Below, piece by piece: positions 7,051 through 13,804 of a DNA stretch of 22,170 nt. Numbering within the stretch: position 1 is the first letter of the stretch; each line of letters opens with the position of its first letter. The notes under the pieces were generated by a model. It did no database searches and had not been told where the DNA came from. It worked only from the letters and a program-made list of their open reading frames with translations. Source of the stretch: an uncultured Roseburia sp. (GTDB lineage: Bacteria > Bacillota > Clostridia > Lachnospirales > Lachnospiraceae); assembly GCA_947070915.1 (NCBI GenBank), contig CAMTDY010000021.1:1-22170 (forward strand). The letters are read 5' to 3'. Both the position numbers and the translations under genes were made by a program.

Positions 7051-8454
7051 CTACACAAGTTTCATGATCTCACCAATCGTGAGATTCGGATTTTCTGCAC
7101 CTTTGAACATGATCCTGCAGAGATAATAATACAGATATTCCAGCTGCTTACGGCTGACCGCCTTCACCTGATGTTCAAAGCTGAAATCCAGCCCATTGTC
7201 CTCCGGGCGGTGCATGACCGTGAGGTACATCGCCTGGGTCGTGGCGCCGTTGGGATACCATTTGGTCTTATACTTGATATCTCCCAGCTTTTGCAGCTCT
7301 TTATCCCGCATGGACATCGGCTGGTAAGTCAGGGACATCGGTTCGTACACCCGCCCCGGCGATTTGTTCCACACCTTGCTCTGATGGGCAAAATATGCCA
7401 CCGGATCGTAATTCGCATGGCGGAAATACTCATTCTGCCGGTCACGGATCTCATAAATTCCTTCTAAGAAAGTCTTATCCTCGGAAATAATAGTGCGGAA
7501 GGGGAAAGAATGGATCCTCGTGCCGCCACTCTTCTTCTCTTTCAGGGTTCCCCTCCGGGCGATGGTTGTCGTAATGGACACATCGTCATTGTGGTTCATT
7601 TTCTGAAAATAAGTCCGCAGCCCCATCATCAGCAGGCAGACCAGGGATACATGATAGGTCTCACAAAAGTCCATAAGACGTCTGGTGGGTTCTTCCTCCA
7701 GATGAAATACATCCAGCGCCGAGTCCACAGAGTCCGATACGTTCACTGCCGCCCTGGCATCTGGATTTCCAGAGGCCTTTCTTTCAGCCTCCAACCGTCC
7801 CGGACCGTCGATGCCGTTATAGATCGGTTCCGAAGCCTCGATCAGCTGTTGGAAAAAGGCTTCGTCCTTTTGTTTTGCCTTTGATTCTGCCTCATAGGCT
7901 AGATCTTTCTTTACCTGCTCGATATAAGAAGACATCTCCTTGGGATAGGCAACCCCCTCATACATATTATGGCAGTAGATCTCAATGATATCTTTCAAAA
8001 AACAGATCATGGACTGGGCATCCATGATGCGGTGGTCCACCAGAAAATATACCCCCTGATATCCGTCAGGCATATGGATCATAACGATACGGCTCATGGG
8101 TGCATCTTCTTTGGTAAAGGGAACCTGGGTCCAGCTCTGCAGCTCCGCTTCCGCCTCTTCCATGGTTGTTCCGGAAAAATCTTCCGAACCAATCTCCATC
8201 GCCGCCTCCTGGCACACATACTGATACCATGTGCCATCTTTATCCTTAAAAAACTGCACTTTCAGGCACTCACATCGCTCATATGCCTCCCCGATGGCCT
8301 TTCTCAGCAGGTCAAAATCCAGATCTGCCCCGATGGTCAGGCTGGTTCCAATATTCAGAACTTCCTTTTTGGGACAGAAATCCATGTAATAAAAATGAAA
8401 TTTCTGCGCTACCGTCAGCGGATATACCGGATATCCTTTTCTCGTCTTTCTCAT
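7051..8454 (-). CDS. Free-standing condensation-domain-type acyltransferase
   Basis: 467 residues from ATG 8454, chosen because its ATGA overlaps the stop of the upstream hydrolase and GGAGG lies 5 nt upstream; a start at 8481 is also open. The fold assignment is the NRPS condensation/CAT superfamily (PF00668). It has the N-terminal YPLTVAQ signature (about residues 11-17) and the catalytic region VDHRIMDAQS, in which H141 and D145 match the second His and the Asp of HHxxxDG, with the first His replaced by Asp and the Gly by Ala. The C-terminal half keeps the family's pattern of a second lobe (SLVCLLMMGLRTYF; YEPMSLTYQPMS). It would transfer an acyl group from a carrier or CoA to an amine or alcohol; the acceptor is unknown. 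A PapA-like acyltransferase role is an alternative. It lies next to the carrier protein and the ligase. Confidence 0.85.
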   Translation of the reverse strand: MRKTRKGYPVYPLTVAQKFHFYYMDFCPKKEVLNIGTSLTIGADLDFDLLRKAIGEAYERCECLKVQFFKDKDGTWYQYVCQEAAMEIGSEDFSGTTMEEAEAELQSWTQVPFTKEDAPMSRIVMIHMPDGYQGVYFLVDHRIMDAQSMICFLKDIIEIYCHNMYEGVAYPKEMSSYIEQVKKDLAYEAESKAKQKDEAFFQQLIEASEPIYNGIDGPGRLEAERKASGNPDARAAVNVSDSVDSALDVFHLEEEPTRRLMDFCETYHVSLVCLLMMGLRTYFQKMNHNDDVSITTTIARRGTLKEKKSGGTRIHSFPFRTIISEDKTFLEGIYEIRDRQNEYFRHANYDPVAYFAHQSKVWNKSPGRVYEPMSLTYQPMSMRDKELQKLGDIKYKTKWYPNGATTQAMYLTVMHRPEDNGLDFSFEHQVKAVSRKQLEYLYYYLCRIMFKGAENPNLTIGEIMKLV

Positions 8455-9407
8455 ACTCTCCTCCATTCCTCTTCCAGCCACTCATCCAGCGTGCTCTCAT
8501 ACTGCTTCATGTCCTTAAAATAACTTTCGGCGTGGGCCGCCCCCTCGATGACCAGCTTTCTTTTAGAAGCTCCATATTTTTCAAAAATCCTGTCGCACAT
8601 CCAACTGGGAACAAAGCCATCCCCGGAGCCGTGGATGAGCAGAGCCGGAATCTTTGCCTTTTCTACCTCTCTGGCCGCATTGCACTCATCCAGCCCGTAT
8701 CCCGCCAGCCGGCGGTTCAGCCAGTCGCAGATCACCATCATCGGAAATGCCGGCATGTGGTACATGGAATGCAGTACATGGGTAAATACCTCCTTCGGTG
8801 AGGTAAAGGCGCAGTCCGATACCACCCCTCTCACCTGTTCCGGCAGCTCCAGGCCGGTACACATAAGCACCGTCGCTGCTCCCATGGAAATTCCGTGGAG
8901 CAGTATATCCGTATCCTTGCCACAGCGTTCTAACAACCAGAGGATCCATAGCAGGGCATCCCGCCGGTCCAAACAGCCAAATCCTATGTATTTTCCCTCA
9001 CTGTCTCCGTGGGCCCTGGCATCCACCAGAAGCATGCTGAACCCCCGTTTCAGATAAAAATCTGACAGGGCAATATAATCCTTCATCCCCTGGCTGGTGT
9101 ACCCATGAAAACAGATCACCACTTTCTTCTGGTCCCCCTCAGGGAAATAAGTGGCATGCAGTCTCAGACCGTCTTCCGAATCCAGATATACGTCTTCCCT
9201 CTCATAGGCAAGAAACCGCTCTTTCCGCTCTTCGATCACCGGCATATAGCGTTCCCAGTCGGTTCCCGACATTTTGATGGTCCTCTTATTATTTGCCTTC
9301 CCGGGACAACGTATCATCGTCCGCCGGTACATATAGACAGAACCCGCCAGCTCTGCGATCACAAGCCCCCCAAGCGCTGCCAGGACTCCCCTTCCAATAC
9401 CCATCAT
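8451..9407 (-). CDS. N-terminally membrane-anchored alpha/beta hydrolase
   Basis: 318 residues; ATG 9407 follows GGAGG by 6 nt (ATG 9404 also possible). Residues 5-27 are a hydrophobic segment (GRGVLAALGGLVIAELAGSVYMY) suited to a membrane anchor. The catalytic triad is visible: nucleophile S174 in HGISMG, D263 in HGSGDGFVP, H292 in GAAHAES; the oxyanion region is CFHGYTSQG near residue 99. Sequence is of the general serine-hydrolase/peptidase-like group (Hydrolase_4 or S9-like); substrate is not readable. Within this operon it could release or trim an acyl product, or act as a lipase or thioesterase. It overlaps the next gene by ATGA, implying translational coupling, and follows the SCP2-like gene by 15 nt. 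Confidence 0.88.
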   Translation of the reverse strand: MMGIGRGVLAALGGLVIAELAGSVYMYRRTMIRCPGKANNKRTIKMSGTDWERYMPVIEERKERFLAYEREDVYLDSEDGLRLHATYFPEGDQKKVVICFHGYTSQGMKDYIALSDFYLKRGFSMLLVDARAHGDSEGKYIGFGCLDRRDALLWILWLLERCGKDTDILLHGISMGAATVLMCTGLELPEQVRGVVSDCAFTSPKEVFTHVLHSMYHMPAFPMMVICDWLNRRLAGYGLDECNAAREVEKAKIPALLIHGSGDGFVPSWMCDRIFEKYGASKRKLVIEGAAHAESYFKDMKQYESTLDEWLEEEWRRV

Positions 9408-9422
9408 CCTTCACCTCCGGAA

Positions 9423-9752
9423 TCAGCCCTTGCTGTTGATCAGATCCTTTAATTTCAACGCCTTATCAATATTTCCCTCTACCTTTAATTTCTGCAGGGT
9501 AAATGCCAGTACCGGATCCAGTTTTCCTTCTGCAATCTTCATCAGTGTTTCTGCAGACGCGGTAAACATGGCATCCCGGTCAAAATATTCATAGGGCTCT
9601 ACATACAGCTGCCCCTCTTTCACCTCAACATAAAAAATTCCTTCCGCCTCGCCCGTGATATTGAACTGATAGGCTAAATGTTCTGTGACATCACTGACAT
9701 CGGCTCCCATAAACTGCTCTTTTACCAGAGCAAAAAAATCTGCATAGGTCAT
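9423..9752 (-). CDS. SCP2-like sterol/lipid-carrier domain protein
   Basis: 109 residues, a single stand-alone SCP2 domain (PF02036). Typical features are the central strand pattern GIFYVEVKEGQLYVEPYEYFDRDAMFTA and the C-terminal hydrophobic helix segment AEGKLDPVLAFTLQKLKVEGNIDKALKL. Family members bind acyl-CoAs, sterols or other hydrophobic ligands in a tunnel and are thought to shuttle or present them. ATG 9752 follows an AAAGGA site. It is the first gene of the lipid-type operon and sits directly under the promoter with two TetR-type palindromes. No signal peptide, so cytosolic. In this context it may deliver an acyl substrate or hold the product of the ligase/carrier/condensation set (inference). 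Confidence 0.88.
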   Translation of the reverse strand: MTYADFFALVKEQFMGADVSDVTEHLAYQFNITGEAEGIFYVEVKEGQLYVEPYEYFDRDAMFTASAETLMKIAEGKLDPVLAFTLQKLKVEGNIDKALKLKDLINSKG

Positions 9753-9770
9753 TTTTTTCCATTTTCCTTT

Positions 9771-9791
9771 CTTTTTCGACCAGTGGTCAAG
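9771..9791. promoter_or_regulatory. Putative TetR-family operator 1
   Basis: Perfect 11-bp inverted repeat GACCAGTGGTC (9778-9788) inside a 21-bp element that recurs 44 bp away with two differences. It lies about +8 to +28 relative to the predicted start of the SCP2 operon, where a bound repressor would block elongation or promoter escape. Confidence 0.75.
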
Positions 9792-9805
9792 TTTATTACA
9801 AATTT

Positions 9806-9834
9806 ACAATAACACTTTTTCGACCAGCGGTCAA
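9806..9834 (-). promoter_or_regulatory. Promoter of the SCP2-led lipid operon
   Basis: On the minus strand, -35 TTGACC (9829-9834), a 17-nt spacer and -10 TATTGT (9806-9811) form a sigma-A-type promoter. The predicted start is near 9799, about 47 nt before the first ATG. Operators cover the -35 and the early transcribed region. Confidence 0.65.
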
Positions 9835-9835
9835 C
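9815..9835. promoter_or_regulatory. Putative TetR-family operator 2 overlapping the -35 box
   Basis: GACCAGCGGTC (9822-9832) matches operator 1 except for one core base; 19 of 21 positions agree over the whole element. The right half-site is the -35 hexamer of the SCP2 operon promoter (TTGACC on the minus strand), so binding should exclude RNA polymerase. Confidence 0.75.
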
Positions 9836-9852
9836 TTATTTTAAAAGATTTA

Positions 9853-9864
9853 GGAAAATTTTCC
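9853..9864. other. 12-bp AT-rich palindrome between the divergent promoters
   Basis: GGAAAATTTTCC is a perfect palindrome about 20 bp upstream of the SCP2 operon -35 box and 40 bp upstream of the TetR -35 box. It could be a second regulator's site or a curved-DNA element, or chance in AT-rich sequence. Confidence 0.25.
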
Positions 9865-9903
9865 CGCTCTACAGGAAAAAGGGTATAAATTGATCCCATG
9901 AAG

Positions 9904-9933
9904 CTGACATTTTTTTCAGAAATATGATATACT
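9904..9933 (+). promoter_or_regulatory. Promoter of the TetR-family gene
   Basis: -35 CTGACA (9904-9909), 18-nt spacer, -10 TATACT (9928-9933), giving a leader of about 25-30 nt. The two operator palindromes lie about 70 bp and 115 bp upstream of this -35, so autoregulation is not obvious from position. Confidence 0.65.
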
Positions 9934-9967
9934 TGGGTGTATCAGTAACGATCGGAGGAATATGACC

Positions 9968-10582
9968 ATGCCAGAACCTATGAAATATGAGAAAATATTA
10001 GATGCACTGGAAGAACTGCTGGCCAGCAGGGACATGCAGGCGATCACGGTCCGGGAGATCGCCCAGGCCGCCGGAATTGGAAAGGGAAGTATTTATTATT
10101 ATTTTTCCTCGAAGGAAGAGATTTTAGATGCACTGATAGAACGTAATTATAAAAAGCCCCTGGAGCTGGCAAAAAATCTCGCCACCCAGAGGGAGATTCG
10201 CCCATTCACGCGGATGGCAATGCTTTTTCAGGCATGCCGCAGCTCTTCCGCAGAATTTATCCGGCAGGATGCCTCGGTCTCTGCGCTGGAAACCGGCACG
10301 GAGTGGGCATTCCTTCACCAAAAATACCTGAATTATATGGTGACAGAATTAAAGCCAGTGCTGACATCCATTATTCAGCAAGGCATCGAGGCTGGAGATA
10401 TCACCTTTGACCATCCCGCCGCCCTGGCTGAGATCGTATTGATCATCTTAACGGTAAAACTGGACAACACCATCGTCCCTTCTACCGAAGAAGAGACGGC
10501 GGAGACGATCCGGGGATTGATCTGCCTATTAGAAAAGGGCACCGAAAATCCTGTCGGCGCCCTCAATTTTCTCATGTCGTAG
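9968..10582 (+). CDS. TetR/AcrR-family transcriptional regulator
   Basis: 204 residues from ATG 9968, preferred because GGAGGA ends 8 nt upstream; ATG 9962 is in frame but only 3 nt from GGAGG. The N-terminal helix-turn-helix is clear: ITVREIAQAAGIGKGSIYYY at about residues 26-45, followed by FSSKEEILDALIER, as in PF00440. The C-terminal ligand-binding half (about 65-204) has no recognisable subfamily signature. It is divergent from the SCP2 operon and the intergenic region holds two matching palindromes of TetR-operator type, so it very likely represses that operon. An acyl-CoA, fatty acid or the pathway product as inducer is a guess from context. It converges with hisD, leaving 10 bp between stop codons and no visible terminator. 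Confidence 0.92.
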   Translation: MPEPMKYEKILDALEELLASRDMQAITVREIAQAAGIGKGSIYYYFSSKEEILDALIERNYKKPLELAKNLATQREIRPFTRMAMLFQACRSSSAEFIRQDASVSALETGTEWAFLHQKYLNYMVTELKPVLTSIIQQGIEAGDITFDHPAALAEIVLIILTVKLDNTIVPSTEEETAETIRGLICLLEKGTENPVGALNFLMS

Positions 10583-10592
10583 ATAAGCCCCA

Positions 10593-11888
10593 TCAATCCT
10601 CAAAGCGCACGGCGATGGAATTGGCATGCGCCGTCAGCTGCTCTGCATTGGCAAACTGAATAACGTCTTTGTGGATCGGCTCCAGGGCTTCTCTGGAATA
10701 AGAGATCAGACTGGATTTCTTGATAAAATCATCCACATTCAGCGGTGAAAAAAACTTGGCGGTGCCATTGGTGGGAAGTACATGGTTCGGTCCCGCAAAA
10801 TAGTCCCCCAGGGGTTCACTGCTGTATTCTCCAAGGAAGATCGCCCCGGCATTTTTTATCCTTGTCATGGTATCAAACGGATTTTTCGTCAGGATCTCAA
10901 GGTGCTCGGAGGCAATCTCATTGGCCGCCCGGATGGCATCGGACATGGAATCCGCCACCAAAAGATACCCATAATTTTCCAGAGACTTCCGGATGATATC
11001 CGCCCGGCTCAAGGTTTTTAAAAATCCCTGAATCTCTTCTTCCACCCGCACTGCCAGCTCCTCACTGGTGGTCACCAAAATGGCAGATGCCAGTTCGTCA
11101 TGTTCTGCCTGGGACAAAAGATCCGCCGCCACATAACGGGGATTTGCCGTCTCGTCTGCCAGCACAAGGATCTCACTGGGACCTGCGATGGAATCAATGC
11201 TCACATGCCCATATACGCTCTTTTTCGCCAGCGCCACAAATATATTTCCTGGTCCGCAGATCTTTGCCACCTTTTTGATGGAGGCGGTGCCATAGGCAAG
11301 GGCAGCCACTGCCTGGGCCCCTCCTGCTTTGTATACCTCTGTGGCTCCTGCCAGGTCTGCCGCCACCAATGTCGCAGGGTTTACCTTTCCATCCGCTCCC
11401 GGAGGCGTCACCATAACGATGCGTTCCACCCCCGCCACCTGGGCCGGAATGATGTTCATAAGCACGCTGGAAGGATATGCCGCTTTTCCCCCGGGCACAT
11501 ATACACCGACACTGTCTAAGGGCGTGATGCGCTGTCCCAGGACCACACCGTCCTCTCTGGTCTCGATCCAGCTGTTCCGAAGCTGTTTTTTATGAAAATC
11601 CTGAATGTTTGCCAGAGATTTTTTCATTACTTCCACCAGAGATGTCTCCACCTGGGCGTATGCCTCCTGAATCTCTTCCCCGGTCACACGGATATTGTCT
11701 GGCGTGATCTCAGCTTTGTCAAATTTTTTTGTATAATGGAACAGGGCTTCATCCCCCTTTTCCTTTACCTCGTTCAGAATCTCATTTACCGTATCCTGAT
11801 AGGTGTCATACTGGTTCGGACTGCGTTTCAGCAGACTTTCCAGAATATTTTCCATGGATGCATCGTCCAGTCTGATCCGTCTCATCAT
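10593..11888 (-). CDS. hisD: Histidinol dehydrogenase
   Basis: 431 residues from ATG 11888 (GGAG 6 nt upstream; GTG 11891 and ATG 11885 also open). It catalyses the last two steps of histidine synthesis, L-histidinol to L-histidine with two NAD+ and a zinc ion. Family marks: VGVYVPGGKAAYPSSVLMN, GPGNIFVALAKK, IAGPSEILVLAD. Zinc ligands are expected at Q260 and H263 in SQAEHDELASA and at D362 in LGDYFAGPNH, and the catalytic Glu/His pair at E328/H329 in IASEHLEI. Length is normal. It is the last gene of hisZ-hisG-hisD, 13 nt after hisG. No other his genes are in the window, so the remaining steps must be encoded elsewhere. Confidence 0.97.
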   Translation of the reverse strand: MMRRIRLDDASMENILESLLKRSPNQYDTYQDTVNEILNEVKEKGDEALFHYTKKFDKAEITPDNIRVTGEEIQEAYAQVETSLVEVMKKSLANIQDFHKKQLRNSWIETREDGVVLGQRITPLDSVGVYVPGGKAAYPSSVLMNIIPAQVAGVERIVMVTPPGADGKVNPATLVAADLAGATEVYKAGGAQAVAALAYGTASIKKVAKICGPGNIFVALAKKSVYGHVSIDSIAGPSEILVLADETANPRYVAADLLSQAEHDELASAILVTTSEELAVRVEEEIQGFLKTLSRADIIRKSLENYGYLLVADSMSDAIRAANEIASEHLEILTKNPFDTMTRIKNAGAIFLGEYSSEPLGDYFAGPNHVLPTNGTAKFFSPLNVDDFIKKSSLISYSREALEPIHKDVIQFANAEQLTAHANSIAVRFED

Positions 11889-11901
11889 CACCCTCTCCTT
11901 T

Positions 11902-12543
11902 CTATTCGCTCAACGCCTGCTTTAAGTCTTTTACGATCTTTGTGATCCGTTCCCGCTGCATCTTCATGCTCGCCTCATTGACCACCACTCTCGCTGACAG
12001 CGGACAGATCTCCTCCAATACTTCCAACCCGTTCTCTTTCAGGGTAGAACCGGTCTCCACGATATCCACAATCACCTCGGAGAGTCCCACAATGGGTGCT
12101 AGTTCCACGGAACCATTCAGTTTCACGATCTCCACGGTCTGATGTTTTTTATTGTAAAAATAATCCTTGGCGATCTTTGGATATTTGGAAGCCACCCGGA
12201 TAATCTCATTTTTTTTCAAAAGTTCTCTGGCGGACGCCGGACCTGCCACACACATACGGCATTTTCCAAGTCCCAGATCCAGAACCTCCAGAATCTTACG
12301 CCCCTCTTCCAGAATGGTATCGCTTCCCACCACTCCGATATCCGCAGCGCCGTATTCTACATATGTAGGCACGTCTGAAGTCTTGGAAAGGAAAAATTTT
12401 AGTCCCAGTTCCTCATTGACAAAGATCAGCTTTCTTGTATCCTTGTCCTTCATCTCCTCACAGGTGATGCCCGTCTGCTCCAGTAATGCCAGTGTCTGCT
12501 TGGCAAGTCTTCCCTTTGCCAGTGCAATCGTTAAATATTTCAT
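11902..12543 (-). CDS. hisG: ATP phosphoribosyltransferase, short-form catalytic subunit
   Basis: 213 residues from ATG 12543; GGAGGAAGGA lies directly upstream, whereas the longer open frame to 12609 would overlap the end of hisZ and adds non-family residues. It joins ATP and PRPP to make phosphoribosyl-ATP, the first step of histidine synthesis. Motifs: N-terminal TIALAKGRLAKQTL, GAADIGVVGSDTI, and the PRPP loop DIVETGSTLKENGL near residue 165. The protein lacks the C-terminal regulatory ACT-like domain of long HisG, so it is the HisG(S) form that requires HisZ, whose gene is immediately upstream with 22 nt between. Feedback inhibition by histidine would act through the HisZ complex. Confidence 0.97.
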   Translation of the reverse strand: MKYLTIALAKGRLAKQTLALLEQTGITCEEMKDKDTRKLIFVNEELGLKFFLSKTSDVPTYVEYGAADIGVVGSDTILEEGRKILEVLDLGLGKCRMCVAGPASARELLKKNEIIRVASKYPKIAKDYFYNKKHQTVEIVKLNGSVELAPIVGLSEVIVDIVETGSTLKENGLEVLEEICPLSARVVVNEASMKMQRERITKIVKDLKQALSE

Positions 12544-12565
12544 TCCTTCCTCCATCCTGAATCTG

Positions 12566-13783
12566 TCATAGATCGATCGTTGTCGTCTGGTCGTCTTCCA
12601 CGTAGACAATGTTGGAAATCTGGTTTTCTAACGCATAGCCGCGGTATACCTCCAGCTCTGTCTCCGCATCCCTGCGCATCAGCATCACCCGGCGTCCCTC
12701 ATTCCGGTAACGGTTTCCCAGGTGAACCGCTTTTTCGCGGCTGGCGGAACGGTACAGGATCAGAATGCCATCCGTCTCTGTGGGGATCTCCGCCTTCTGG
12801 CTGGCAAGGGCGTTCATCAGCTGGTCTAAGACGATGGCAAGCCCTACCGCCGGCGACTTTTTGCCAAACTGCTCGATCAATTTGTCATAACGTCCCCCGG
12901 TGACGATCGCCTCCCCGGTTCCGTATGTATATGCTTTAAAAATGATACCTGTATAATAATCATAATGACTGAGCAGCCCCAGGTCAAAGGTCACACTCTC
13001 TTCCAGTCCATAGATTCCCAGAATCTCCTGGACGGTCTCCAGACGCTGCAGTGCCTCCAGCGCCCCCAGATGGTTCACCCTCTCCCTGGCATAAGCCAGT
13101 GTTTCTTTGGCGCCAAAGAGATCCGGAAGCCGGATCAGCAGCTCCTTTAACTGGGAAGAAAGATTCTTTTTCTCAATCATCTCCTCCACGCCAAAACTGT
13201 TTTTATTGGCGATAAGACGCTTATATTCCTGAACCTCCCCGGAGGAAAATCCCGATTCTTCCATCAGGCCACGGATAAATCCTGCGTGTCCCACATCAAT
13301 CTTAAATTCTTTCAAGCCGGACTTGGCGAGACATTCTACTGTCATGGCGATCATCTCGGCATCTGCATCGGAGCTGGAATCATTCATAAGCTCGGCGCCA
13401 ATCTGGGCAATCTCAGACAACTTTCCCTGATACCCCCGCCGATGGATAAAAGTATTTCCCGAATAAGAAAGACGGATGGGCATCTCTTCTTCCGAATAAT
13501 ATTTTGCCACACAGCGGGCAATGGATGGGGTGATATCCGGCCGCAGTGCCAGAGTATTGTTATACTGGTCAAAGAATTTGAACATTTCCTTGGATTCCAC
13601 GGTACCCCGCTCCCGGTTGAAGATATCAAAAAACTCAAAGGTCGGGGTGAGGATATCCTGAAATCCGTAGAGCTTCATGATCTTACGAATCCCGGCTTCC
13701 ACCCACTCTCTCTTCTCGCATTCCAAACCATATATATCCCGGACACCCTCCGGAGTAAACAACAAATTCTGCTCGTATTCCAT
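12566..13783 (-). CDS. hisZ: ATP phosphoribosyltransferase regulatory subunit
   Basis: 405 residues, ATG 13783 preceded by GGGAGGGAG. It is a catalytically inactive relative of histidyl-tRNA synthetase: class II-like motifs LTPTFEFFDIFNRERG, LALRPDITPSIARCVA, EIAQIGAELM and ATGGRYDKL-like IVTGGRYDKLIEQFG are present. A C-terminal segment after about 320 (ILILYRSASREKAVHLG) may be a degenerate anticodon-binding-like region. It pairs with short HisG to form the active, histidine-regulated enzyme. A true HisRS is less likely because of the adjacent short hisG and weak C-terminal half. It follows the threonine ammonia-lyase gene by 21 nt and precedes hisG by 22 nt. Confidence 0.95.
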   Translation of the reverse strand: MEYEQNLLFTPEGVRDIYGLECEKREWVEAGIRKIMKLYGFQDILTPTFEFFDIFNRERGTVESKEMFKFFDQYNNTLALRPDITPSIARCVAKYYSEEEMPIRLSYSGNTFIHRRGYQGKLSEIAQIGAELMNDSSSDADAEMIAMTVECLAKSGLKEFKIDVGHAGFIRGLMEESGFSSGEVQEYKRLIANKNSFGVEEMIEKKNLSSQLKELLIRLPDLFGAKETLAYARERVNHLGALEALQRLETVQEILGIYGLEESVTFDLGLLSHYDYYTGIIFKAYTYGTGEAIVTGGRYDKLIEQFGKKSPAVGLAIVLDQLMNALASQKAEIPTETDGILILYRSASREKAVHLGNRYRNEGRRVMLMRRDAETELEVYRGYALENQISNIVYVEDDQTTTIDL

Positions 13784-13804
13784 TCTGCCATCTCCCTCCC
13801 TGTT

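Noticed and set aside
12544..12609. N-terminal extension of hisG to 12609
   Set aside because: It would overlap the 3' end of hisZ, adds residues not seen in HisG, and the ATG at 12543 has an excellent ribosome binding site and the standard start MKYLTIALAKGR.
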